64,000 nucleotides of DNA, taken from positions 3,844,001 through 3,908,000 of the forward strand of contig OX337228.1 in the NCBI GenBank assembly GCA_946965045.2, in the 5' to 3' direction. Positions 1 to 7,819 of this stretch are shown here, piece after piece. The notes beneath the pieces are model-generated. The model saw nothing but the letters and a program-made list of their open reading frames with translations, had not been told where the DNA came from and searched no databases. Both the position numbers and the translations under genes were made by a program. How positions within the stretch are numbered: the first letter of the stretch is position 1; the number at the start of each line of letters is the position of its first letter. Source of the DNA: Epithemia pelagica. Its lineage: Eukaryota; Bacillariophyta; Bacillariophyceae; Surirellales; Surirellaceae.

Positions 1-546
1 TATTCCATTAATATCAAAACAGGCCTCGATCATTGTGCGGCGCGAAGCATTGCCTTTCATTACGTCAAGGGCAATGCCATGTACCGACTTCATGCTATTC
101 TCTATCATTTGTGTCCGGCTGGGACCATGTAGCCTTGTGTTACTCATTCTCTTTGCAAGAGTTGCACGTAGCCTGTACGTGTTATTCCATTGCCTCGTTT
201 ATTCCAAAGGAATGGATTTCGAGGTTCTTCTGGTCCAACGTAGGCGCACCGATGTTGAGTTGTTCTTTTGTTGAAGGATGTATTGTAGAACATCTTCGAA
301 AGGAAGATATAACGACTTCAGCAATACCCCTAGAATAGTTTTCATTGTTCCCATGAATCCGATATATTGCTAGGAGCTAGGAGTAGAATCTGGGGGTTGC
401 TAGGTAAACTATTGCAAGGGCTAGGTAGCCCCTGTCATCACCTACGTCCGTCCGTATGTCCATGGGGATGCGATCTGGCAGGGATTTCGATAACTTCATT
501 ATCAATTTGACTGGATGTCTGAGGAAATGTCTCCATCTGAATGGGA
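1..546. other. Left flank, no supportable gene
   Basis: Short open frames exist on both strands, but none shows a recognisable domain, convincing composition or splice structure. The stretch ends in the 4-base target-site copy that abuts the first retrotransposon, so it is the original left neighbour of the insertion site. It could hold the distal promoter of the LRR gene now 7 kb away. Confidence 0.5.
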
Positions 547-550
547 TGAA
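547..550. repeat. Target-site duplication of copia element 1
   Basis: TGAA precedes the left LTR and is repeated directly after the right LTR at 7610-7613. If the LTR is taken to end one base earlier (TAC rather than TACA), the duplication becomes the 5-base ATGAA, the usual size for Ty1/copia. The two readings cannot be told apart because the base after every LTR copy here is A. Confidence 0.75.
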
Positions 551-724
551 TGAATAAATCCCGCCAACAGGTCGCATATTGGCGGATACATGGTCGCATA
601 TTGGCGAATATGCATCGCCTACATATGCTGCTACGCATCTAGTTTTCTAGTCATAATTTTGATCTAGCCACTTGTTGCACGCCGTATACACCGTGTTGTA
701 GCGTGTAGTGGCAGGATTTATACA
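551..724 (+). repeat. 5' LTR of copia element 1
   Basis: The 174-bp LTR starts TG and ends CA. Its ends form an imperfect inverted repeat (TGAATAAATCC against GGATTTATACA). Inside are two near-copies of a GTCGCATATTGGCG-type motif about 23 bp apart. It appears identical to the right LTR at 7436-7609. Confidence 0.95.
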
Positions 725-737
725 GTTTATCAGACCC
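725..737 (+). other. Putative primer-binding site
   Basis: The bases directly inside the 5' LTR (GTTTATCAGACCC) sit where the minus-strand primer tRNA anneals. The core TATCAGA resembles the initiator-methionine-tRNA primer sites common in Ty1/copia elements, but the first bases do not match a canonical TGG start. The primer is therefore unproven; a half-tRNA primer is also possible. The same bases are present in copy 2 (28464-28476). Confidence 0.45.
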
Positions 738-748
738 AACATCGCAGA

Positions 749-820
749 GCCGCAGTGGTTTAGCTGGTAAATGTTTCCTGTTGGCTCGTGGTGCCAGGGG
801 TTCGAATCCCCTCAGACTCA
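749..820 (+). other. tRNA-like sequence in the retrotransposon leader
   Basis: This 72-nt segment carries a Pol III A-box (TGGTTTAGCTGG, 756-767) and a perfect B-box (GGTTCGAATCC, 799-809). The T-arm is complete: a 5-bp AGGGG/CCCCT stem with a 7-nt loop. A 4-bp D-stem is possible, and total length and A-to-B spacing equal those of a tRNA. The acceptor ends do not pair and no clean anticodon arm forms in the expected place, so it is not a functional tRNA gene. It is retained in copy 2 with few changes. It could be a captured tRNA relic, a Pol III promoter, or a structural element for priming or packaging. Confidence 0.7.
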
Positions 821-929
821 GCTTTAAGTTAAGACTTCCAATTTCTGGGGGCCGCCATATTTGGGGTGTATGGTACAAGACGTTTCCCCGCTGGTTAAAA
901 GTGCATGTTCTTCTCAAGGGTGGCCGATC

Positions 930-949
930 AATCCCGGTCGACTGGGATT
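930..949 (+). other. 20-bp near-palindrome in the element leader
   Basis: AATCCC and GGGATT arms surround a GTCGAC core, leaving one non-pairing position per arm. The same sequence occurs in copy 2 at 28668-28687. In RNA it would form a short self-complementary hairpin or a dimerisation site. No function can be assigned from sequence alone. Confidence 0.4.
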
Positions 950-1497
950 CACCGCCTTGTACATATGCTATATGCCAATGCACGGGGGAACTAATATGTT
1001 TTTTGTCTAACTCACCAACTATGCTAGCTAAGCTATGCATCATGTGAAACTCCTTGGAGTCTTGCTCTCTGCCTTTTGCCCGTACTGGCAGCGGCTGATC
1101 ACCGCTTGGGAGTGTTCGCGCTAAGCTACTCGTCACGGTATGCTTGCGGCACTACTTATAGTTCACACTCGTGATGTGTGACCCATGGCACTCTCCCATG
1201 TGACGGGGAGCACTCGCTTAAGTGAGCGATTGTTTTGGTAATCTTTTCTCCAAACATGAAAATATAGATACCTCCTTTTGCACTGTGCCGACGCACACGT
1301 CCTAAGTATTTGTTCTCTGCCGACTGCAGCGCAAACGCAAGTCGACACTACTTGTGCACCTTAATTCCAGGTAGAATCGCGAAATCTGCGATCTGCATCA
1401 CCTTTTGGCAATGCCTCCACACTTCTGTGTTTTTGCCTGTGTTTTGCTCTGAACCTCTCCTGCTCCTAGCTCTCTTGCTTTCCTTTTGCCTTCCACC

Positions 1498-3024
1498 ATG
1501 TCTTCATCCACTGCCCCTGAAAATCCCAAGGAAGATTTCAAGGCTGCCGTTAAACGCTGTGGATACAATGATGCCACCGTGACCTACATCATTGAGCAGG
1601 GTTTTGATGATGCTCAATCGTTCATGACTGTTGCGGTCCATCAAGTGCCGTCGATGTTGAAGATGATGGCGAAGACCCCTCCAGAGAACGGGGCCTTTCC
1701 CTTCAGTGCTAACCTGCAGCTCCACGGCTTCCGAATGTGGCTCGAATACCGTTCGTCTCGTGGTCAGGCTCTTAAAGTCTCACTTTTCTCTGATCCGCCC
1801 CTGATCAAGAAATGGACCAAACGTACCCAGGAACTGTTTGCACTCAACAAGGAAGTTGCCTCCGATGAACTGACCCCACCGAAAGAGTTGACTTCGTTTA
1901 CTCAGTGGGAGGTGTTTAACGATGCCTTGCTCACGTTCCTCGCACAGCATCGCAATCCCCCTTTGACATACGTCCTTCGTGAAACTAAGCCTGTCGGTTC
2001 TGAAGCAAGGAATGCTGCCTACGATACTATCGATGACGATTTGATTGCTACTACTATCCTGCAAGGTGATCAGTATGCCCTTGACAATCAACGCGTCTTC
2101 ACACTGATGAAACCTTTCCTTGTTGGCGGACCTGGCCTGACGTTCATCAAGCCACACCAAAAGAAGAAGGACGGCCGTGAGGCGTATCTTGCGTTGACTC
2201 GCCAAGCTACTGGAACAGCAGCTGTCACCATCCGCAAGAAAGAAGCATACGCTGCTATTGCCGACGCAAAGTTTACAGGCCGCGGTCGTTTCTCGTATCA
2301 ACAATATGTTCACCGCCATCAGAAAGCTCATAATACGTTGGCTGAACTTGATGAACCCGTTGCCGAAACCAAAAAGGTAACCGATTTCCTCAAAGGTATA
2401 TCGGATCCCTCTTTGGCAGCGGGAAAGACGGTCGTCAACGGTGACGCAGCAAAGCTTTCTGATTTTGAAGCATGCCAGCAGTATTTTGGCACGTTGATTG
2501 CTGCATCCCGTACCGACAAGACCAATGACGAGAATCGAAAGATTGCTGGTGTGGGTACGACTAAGACTAGTGGAAAGAAGAATGGTCGTAACAAGCAGAA
2601 TAAGAAGAAGACACGTCATTACAGTTTGGATGAATGGCGCAAGCTCTCTGATGAAGAGAAGGCCGAAATCCTCCGTGCCCGTAAAGAACAGAAAGACGCT
2701 AATGGAAAGCGCAAGGCCGGAGCCGTGCGAACTGAAGATGAAAATGGCTCTCGCAAGTTGAGTAAAACTGAAACTCCAAAGTCTGATGACATGAAATTGG
2801 AGACCACTGACCTGGATGGCGACGACGCGCCAAACCATTCCGAGCCTGATCCTTCTGTTGCTGATGAACCGACTGTTCCCAAAACCTCAGCCGGAAACAG
2901 TTTCGGACGCTTTGCCCATAGTAAAAAAGGATCTACAAAGCCGCACAACCCTGATGAAACCAAGGAGCCTACAACTGCCGTTGCGAAAGCTGCCCTTGCT
3001 GATAAGGCCACAAAGCAGACCTGA
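1498..3024 (+). CDS. gag: Gag-like capsid protein of copia element 1
   Basis: The 508-residue frame starts at an ATG in a good context (CCACC before it) and ends at UGA. It would form the virus-like particle that packages element RNA. The N-terminal two thirds is a helical capsid-type region. The C-terminal third is very basic (Lys/Arg-rich around residues 345-415, including a YSLDEWRKLSDEEK segment typical of diatom copia Gags) and then acidic and low-complexity. No CCHC zinc knuckle is visible; the basic stretch may bind RNA instead. Copy 2 differs by a 4-residue insertion near residue 160 and a few substitutions. The terminating UGA lies in the same frame as pol. Confidence 0.9.
   Translation: MSSSTAPENPKEDFKAAVKRCGYNDATVTYIIEQGFDDAQSFMTVAVHQVPSMLKMMAKTPPENGAFPFSANLQLHGFRMWLEYRSSRGQALKVSLFSDPPLIKKWTKRTQELFALNKEVASDELTPPKELTSFTQWEVFNDALLTFLAQHRNPPLTYVLRETKPVGSEARNAAYDTIDDDLIATTILQGDQYALDNQRVFTLMKPFLVGGPGLTFIKPHQKKKDGREAYLALTRQATGTAAVTIRKKEAYAAIADAKFTGRGRFSYQQYVHRHQKAHNTLAELDEPVAETKKVTDFLKGISDPSLAAGKTVVNGDAAKLSDFEACQQYFGTLIAASRTDKTNDENRKIAGVGTTKTSGKKNGRNKQNKKKTRHYSLDEWRKLSDEEKAEILRARKEQKDANGKRKAGAVRTEDENGSRKLSKTETPKSDDMKLETTDLDGDDAPNHSEPDPSVADEPTVPKTSAGNSFGRFAHSKKGSTKPHNPDETKEPTTAVAKAALADKATKQT
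3022..3024 (+). promoter_or_regulatory. In-frame UGA between gag and pol, candidate readthrough stop
   Basis: The gag stop UGA is followed in the same frame by pol, starting with the codons GGC TGT GTG. No other stop or frame change separates the two proteins, and the arrangement is the same in copy 2 (30772-30774). The first AUG in pol is only at 3181-3183, directly before the protease active-site Asp, so independent initiation there would remove the protease N-terminus. Occasional UGA readthrough would give a Gag-Pol fusion in low ratio, as in some retroviruses with a UAG. A small GGC/GCC hairpin directly after the stop is possible. Confidence 0.6.
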
Positions 3025-6000
3025 GGCTGTGTGCCCAGTGATGAAATTGATAAAACGAATCTTATCCGTCCACATTTCTCACTTGTAGGCACCCCTACCT
3101 TCAGCTTAGCCTTTGCACACCGTTTATGTGCTGCCGTATCACAGTCCCATACCACTGATCCGATTGATCTGACATGTGAAATGGACTCGCATGCTGACAC
3201 TTGTTGTGTTGGTCGCAACTTTGTGAAATTCAGGGAACCTGACCGTTACATCACTGTTTCCCCATTCTCAGAGGAATATAAACCCCTCGAGCGTATCCCC
3301 GTCACCACGACCGCCACTGTCTGGACTGATGCCCACAACAATAGTTATCTATTGCTGTTTCACGAGTCGTTATTCTTCGGGGACCGATTGTCCCAATCAT
3401 TGATTTGTCCCAATCAACTGCGTTCAAACGGCCTCATTGTCCATGATGTGCCGCGTCAGTTTGACCCTTACAGCACACACAGCATTCGTATTCCCGATGC
3501 TGACCTGACCATTCCTCTAGAAATGTCCGGTGTTATCTCTGGCTTCGCGACCACGAAGCCAACCCCGGAGGAGCTCGAGTCGCTCCCACGGATAGTCATG
3601 ACTGCTGATTCGGTGTGGCACCCTCATTCGTCCACCTTTGCTGCCGCGGAGGAGAAAGCCAATGCATCCAATGCATCTGCTGTCCGCCAAGTTGATCCGA
3701 ATTCGATTGCTGCATCCTGTGTCCCGCGATTGGTTGCTGCCGTCCGATCATACGACGAAACCTATGGCTATTGCATGGAACTTGAGAATGACGAGGATGA
3801 ACTATGCAACCGCTTAGTTGCTGCCGTTCGAGTGTCCCATCCACCAAGTGCCGAGGACACTGTGGACATTGAGGACCTTGATCCCGACCAATACTTTCTC
3901 AAAGCCGTTAAGTCTGCTTCGTCACGACCAACGAAAGCCGTAAAAGTCTTGCCATCTTCTTCTAAGACTGTACTTGATCCCCAGACCTTGTCTTCTCGAT
4001 GGAATGTCGGCCTTACTAAGGCCAAGAAGACTTTACAAGTGACAACCCAGGCTGGGGTCCGAAATGTCCTTGTCCCATCCGAACGCAAGGTCCGAAAGAA
4101 AGCTCCATGGCTCAAATTCCCGAATGTCAAGGGACGATGGTTTTGCGACGAGATGTTCTCCAAGTGCCCATCGCTTGATCTTCACACGGGTGCTTCCGTA
4201 TTTACTGATGGAAAGGGCTATGATTTTGTCTATCCCTGGAAATCAAAGAAGCAACACCCTGAAGGTCTGATGTCCCTTATCCAGAATGTCGGAATTCCTC
4301 AGACGTTAATTTCTGATGGTGCGCAGGAGCTATTTCATGGACGTTCTCGTGACATCTGTAATGAGTACCGTATCAAACAAGAAGTGACCGTCCCATACAG
4401 TCAATGGCAGAATGCCGCGGAAGCGAGCATCCGAGAGTTGAAGAAAGGTGTTATTAGGAAGTTACGTCAAACTGGTGCACCACGACGCACATGGTCCTAT
4501 GCGCTGAAGTGGGTTGCCTCTGTCCGCCAGTTAACTGCCTCTGATATCCCTGAACTTAATGGACGAACGCCATTTGAACACGTTCTTGGATCGACACCCG
4601 ACATCTCTCCCATGGCTTTGTTTGATTTCTATCAACCTGTATACTATTATACGCCGTCGCATGACTTCACTCATGAGCGTAAATGTATTGGGCGCTGGCT
4701 TGGTCTTGCCGATGACTGTATTGATGACATGGCCTTCAACGTCTTGACAGAGAAAGGTCGAGTTATTGTCCGAAAAGATGTGTGGGCAATCCCTGACGAC
4801 GATATGAAAAATCCCACAATCCGTCAACAACTGGAAGTCTATGATGGTCTTATCAAGACTCTCCTCGTGGATACATCGCCGTCCTCCGATGAAGATGCCG
4901 CCAACGTTTCCCCTGATCCACCCGATGATTTCTTTGGAGAAGACGAAAGCGAATCTCTCTTTCCTGCTGCTCTTGACTCCGATACACCTCTCCCTGATGC
5001 TGACGACTACACTCCGGAGGAGTTAGACGAATATCTCACAGCCGAAGTCATGCTGCCGCATGGCGGGGACCAGGCCAGAGCCAAGATCATAGGCCGCTCC
5101 AAAGATGAACATGGCCGACCAATTGGCAAACGTGATCCAAATCCAATCTTAGACACACGTTTCTATGACGTGCTGTATCCCGATGGATCGACCGAATCTC
5201 TTGCTGCCAATCTCATTGCCGAGAACCTTTACTCTCAAGTCGACACTGAGGGCAACTCCTATGCCATTGTAAAGGATATCATTGGACATCGCAAAACCAA
5301 GGACGCTGTCCTCGGAACGGATCCGGACTGGTTGAATGGCCGTAAACGCCATACAACCGTTGGTTGGGAACATGAGTGTGAACTCTCCGATGGTTCTACT
5401 GTTTGGATCCCTCTCAAAGATCTCAAAAAAGATTCGCCTGTACAACTAGCCGAATATGCTGTTGCGGCGGGGCTTGCCAAAGAACCGGCCTATGCCTGGT
5501 GGGTTCCACATACGTTACGCAAACGTGGTGTGATTCTTGCAAAAGTAAAATCTCGCTATTGGAAACGTACCCACAAATATGGTATTGAACTGCCCAAAAC
5601 CGTTCAAGAAGCTCTTGAGATTGATCGTCGAACGGGGACTGATTTCTGGCGGAAAGCCATCGAAAAGGAGATGAAAAATGTTCGCATTGCCTTTGAATTC
5701 CGTGATGATGACAAAGTACCAATTGGATACAAACATATCCCATGTCATATGGTCTTTGATATCAAGTCTGATCTTCGCCGTAAAGCCCGACTGGTTGCCG
5801 GCGGGCATAAGACTGATCCACCGAAGGAGTCCACGTACTCCAGTGTTGTATCCCGTGATAGCGTACGAATTGCATTCACTATCGCTGCCCTTAATGGCCT
5901 GGACGTATTGGCCGGGGACGTACAAAATGCATACCTCAATGCACCAACAAAAGAGCGAACTTATATTACGGCGGGACTAGAATTTGGTCCCGAAAACGTT

Positions 6001-7281
6001 GGCCGACCTGCACTGATTGTTCGTGCTCTGTATGGTTTGAAGAGTTCTGCTGCTCGTTGGCGTGATCACATTGCCGCAACACTTCGTGAAATGAAGTTCA
6101 ACAGTTGCTTGGCTGACCCTGATGTCTGGCTTCGACCTCAAGTCCGACCATCTGATGGGTTCCAATACTATGAGTATGTACTTGTCTACATAGACGACAT
6201 ACTCTGTGTCAGTCATGATCCGCGATCGATCATGAATGATCTGGAAAAACGGTATACCATCAAACCCGAGAGTATTAAAGACCCAGACGAATACTTGGGA
6301 TCTGAGATTCGACACTATACCATACCAGATACTGACGATCCTGAGAACAAACCCCGATGGGCCATGTCCTCCGACAAATATGTTAAACGTGCCATATCTG
6401 AAATTGAGACCGAACTGTCTAAAGTTGGCCAAAAGCTACAGACACGAGTCTCAACTCCGCTTGCCACTGGGTATCGTCCTGAGATCGACTCATCTCCTGA
6501 ACTGGACCCCCGACGTGCAAATTACTATCAGGGACTAATTGGTATCCTTCGTTGGGTTGTGGAACTTGGTCGTATCGATATCATTGTTGCCGTATCACAA
6601 CTGTCCCGATATCTAGCCATGCCACGTGAAGGACACCTCGAACAAGCCTTGCACATTTTTGCATACCTAAAAGCGCATGGACGTTCCACCCTAGTGTTCG
6701 ACGACACAACTCCGACCTTCGACGAGGATCGTTTCTTCCAGGCAGACTGGTCTGAATACTACCCTGATGCTAGTGACCCTTTGCCGCCCAATATGCCACC
6801 ACCTCGTGGACGGGCTGTTACCACAACTTGTTTTGTTGATGCCGATCACGCTGGTTGTCTTGCTACGCGTCGCTCACAAACTGGTATTCTTATGTTCTTA
6901 CAACGAGCACCTATCTTGTGGTATTCCAAACGACAGAGTACTGTTGAGACATCAACGTTTGGCTCCGAATTTGTCGCAATGAAGACTGCCATCGAACAGA
7001 TAGAGGGTTTCCGTTACAAGTTGAGAATGATGGGCATTCCACTTGATGGCGAAACCAATGTGTTCTGTGATAATGAATCTGTGTTCAAGAGTGCAACCAT
7101 GCCTGAAGTCACTCTGAAGAAGAAACACAATGCGATTGCTTACCATCGCACACGTGAGGCACAAGCCGCCAACATCGTGCGTATCGCCTGGGAAGAAGGT
7201 GAAACCAATCTTGCGGACCTGCTGACAAAATCGTTACCAGGACCCCGATTGCGTTTTCTAGCACAACGTGTTTTGTGGTGA
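3025..7281 (+). CDS. pol: Pol polyprotein of copia element 1 (protease, integrase, RT, RNase H)
   Basis: About 1,418 codons are open after the UGA. Domains in order, counting from 3031: aspartic protease with DSHADTC near residue 52; an integrase N-terminal region lacking a visible HHCC zinc finger but holding a RWNVGLTKAKKTL segment followed by TTQAGVR; an integrase core with candidate acidic residues in WFCDEMFSK or FTDG, ISDGAQEL and NAAEASIREL; reverse transcriptase with KARLVAGGHK, NAYLNAP, LYGLKSSAARW and the YIDDI catalytic box; RNase H with FVDADHAG, SGSEF-like and FCDNES motifs and a LADLLTKSLPG end. All key blocks look intact, so this copy could be enzymatically competent. Expression most simply needs readthrough of the gag UGA; the frame has no early AUG. 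Confidence 0.93.
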   Translation, partial: GCVPSDEIDKTNLIRPHFSLVGTPTFSLAFAHRLCAAVSQSHTTDPIDLTCEMDSHADTCCVGRNFVKFREPDRYITVSPFSEEYKPLERIPVTTTATVWTDAHNNSYLLLFHESLFFGDRLSQSLICPNQLRSNGLIVHDVPRQFDPYSTHSIRIPDADLTIPLEMSGVISGFATTKPTPEELESLPRIVMTADSVWHPHSSTFAAAEEKANASNASAVRQVDPNSIAASCVPRLVAAVRSYDETYGYCMELENDEDELCNRLVAAVRVSHPPSAEDTVDIEDLDPDQYFLKAVKSASSRPTKAVKVLPSSSKTVLDPQTLSSRWNVGLTKAKKTLQVTTQAGVRNVLVPSERKVRKKAPWLKFPNVKGRWFCDEMFSKCPSLDLHTGASVFTDGKGYDFVYPWKSKKQHPEGLMSLIQNVGIPQTLISDGAQELFHGRSRDICNEYRIKQEVTVPYSQWQNAAEASIRELKKGVIRKLRQTGAPRRTWSYALKWVASVRQLTASDIPELNGRTPFEHVLGSTPDISPMALFDFYQPVYYYTPSHDFTHERKCIGRWLGLADDCIDDMAFNVLTEKGRVIVRKDVWAIPDDDMKNPTIRQQLEVYDGLIKTLLVDTSPSSDEDAANVSPDPPDDFFGEDESESLFPAALDSDTPLPDADDYTPEELDEYLTAEVMLPHGGDQARAKIIGRSKDEHGRPIGKRDPNPILDTRFYDVLYPDGSTESLAANLIAENLYSQVDTEGNSYAIVKDIIGHRKTKDAVLGTDPDWLNGRKRHTTVGWEHECELSDGSTVWIPLKDLKKDSPVQLAEYAVAAGLAKEPAYAWWVPHTLRKRGVILAKVKSRYWKRTHKYGIELPKTVQEALEIDRRTGTDFWRKAIEKEMKNVRIAFEFRDDDKVPIGYKHIPCHMVFDIKSDLRRKARLVAGGHKTDPPKESTYSSVVSRDSVRIAFTIAALNGLDVLAGDVQNAYLNAPTKERTYITAGLEFGPENVGRPALIVRALYGLKSSAARWRDHIAATLREMKFNSCLADPDVWLRPQVRPSDGFQYYEYVLVYIDDILCVSHDPRSIMNDLEKRYTIKPESIKDPDEYLGSEIRHYTIPDTDDPENKPRWAMSSDKYVKRAISEIETELSKVGQKLQTRVSTPLATGYRPEIDSSPELDPRRANYYQGLIGILRWVVELGRIDIIVAVSQLSRYLAMPREGHLEQALHIFAYLKAHGRSTLVFDDTTPTFDEDRFFQADWSEYYPDASDPLPPNMPPPRGRAVTTTCFVDADHAGCLATRRSQTGILMFLQRAPILWYSKRQSTVETSTFGSEFVAMKTAIEQIEGFRYKLRMMGIPLDGETNVFCDNESVFKSATMPEVTLKKKHNAIAYHRTREAQAANIVRIAWEEGETNLADLLTKSLPGPRLRFLAQRVLW

Positions 7282-7427
7282 TTACATGATCGAATTCATT
7301 GTCCTCACACCCCTCTTTTATTGTCCGAATAGACACCCCTCTTAATTGAGAAAAAATAGTCCTGATGGACCGGCCTCTGCTGAAACAAGTCGTGGGCGAC
7401 CTAGTCGAAATGCTTCCGATCTAGCTC

Positions 7428-7435
7428 GCGGGGAC
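7428..7435 (+). other. Putative polypurine tract of element 1
   Basis: GCGGGGAC lies directly before the 3' LTR, where plus-strand DNA synthesis is primed. It is short and not fully purine, so the call rests mainly on position. The same bases precede the right LTR of copy 2. Confidence 0.45.
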
Positions 7436-7609
7436 TGAATAAATCCCGCCAACAGGTCGCATATTGGCGGATACATGGTCGCATATTGGCGAATATGCAT
7501 CGCCTACATATGCTGCTACGCATCTAGTTTTCTAGTCATAATTTTGATCTAGCCACTTGTTGCACGCCGTATACACCGTGTTGTAGCGTGTAGTGGCAGG
7601 ATTTATACA
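7436..7609 (+). repeat. 3' LTR of copia element 1
   Basis: A 174-bp LTR identical by eye to the left one at 551-724. It ends 210 bases before the start codon of the downstream LRR gene and has the same orientation, so transcription initiated in this LTR would read into that gene. Confidence 0.95.
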
Positions 7610-7819
7610 TGAAATCTTATTGGTCCTGAAACTCTTTTTCTTCGTTGATCACGACGACGAAACAGAAGAAAAAACAAAAGATCGAATAGAAAGGCATTAT
7701 ACTTCTCGTTCTCTTTTGATTTGTTCCTGGCCACTCGCGTTCGTTCAAGTATATCTTGTTTCTCTCTGTATTGAGTCACCTCCCTCCCTCTTTCATTGCA
7801 TTCCCCTGAGTTTCGAACC
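7610..7819 (+). promoter_or_regulatory. Remaining 5' region of the LRR gene
   Basis: About 210 bp between the element and the LRR start codon, beginning with the second target-site copy. The last 100 bases are pyrimidine-rich (CTCTTTTG, TCCCTCCCTC), as is common in 5' leaders. No clear TATA box is seen. Confidence 0.4.

Larger units (their letters stand above)
551..7609 (+). mobile_element. Ty1/copia LTR retrotransposon, copy 1 (diatom CoDi-like), apparently intact
   Basis: A 7,059-bp element is bounded by 174-bp LTRs that look identical base for base and flanked by a short target-site duplication. In order it holds the 5' LTR, a primer-binding-like site, a tRNA-like segment, a 773-nt leader, gag, a single in-frame UGA, pol (protease, integrase, reverse transcriptase, RNase H), a short purine tract and the 3' LTR. 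Protease-integrase-RT-RNase H is the Ty1/copia order. Both reading frames are open and the LTRs have not diverged, so insertion was very recent and the copy may be able to transpose. It lies in the same direction as the LRR gene that starts 211 bp downstream. A second copy is at 28290-35351. Confidence 0.96.

Noticed and set aside
749-820. A genuine tRNA gene inside the retrotransposon
   Set aside because: The acceptor stem does not pair and no anticodon stem forms at the right position in either copy. Reported as tRNA-like only.
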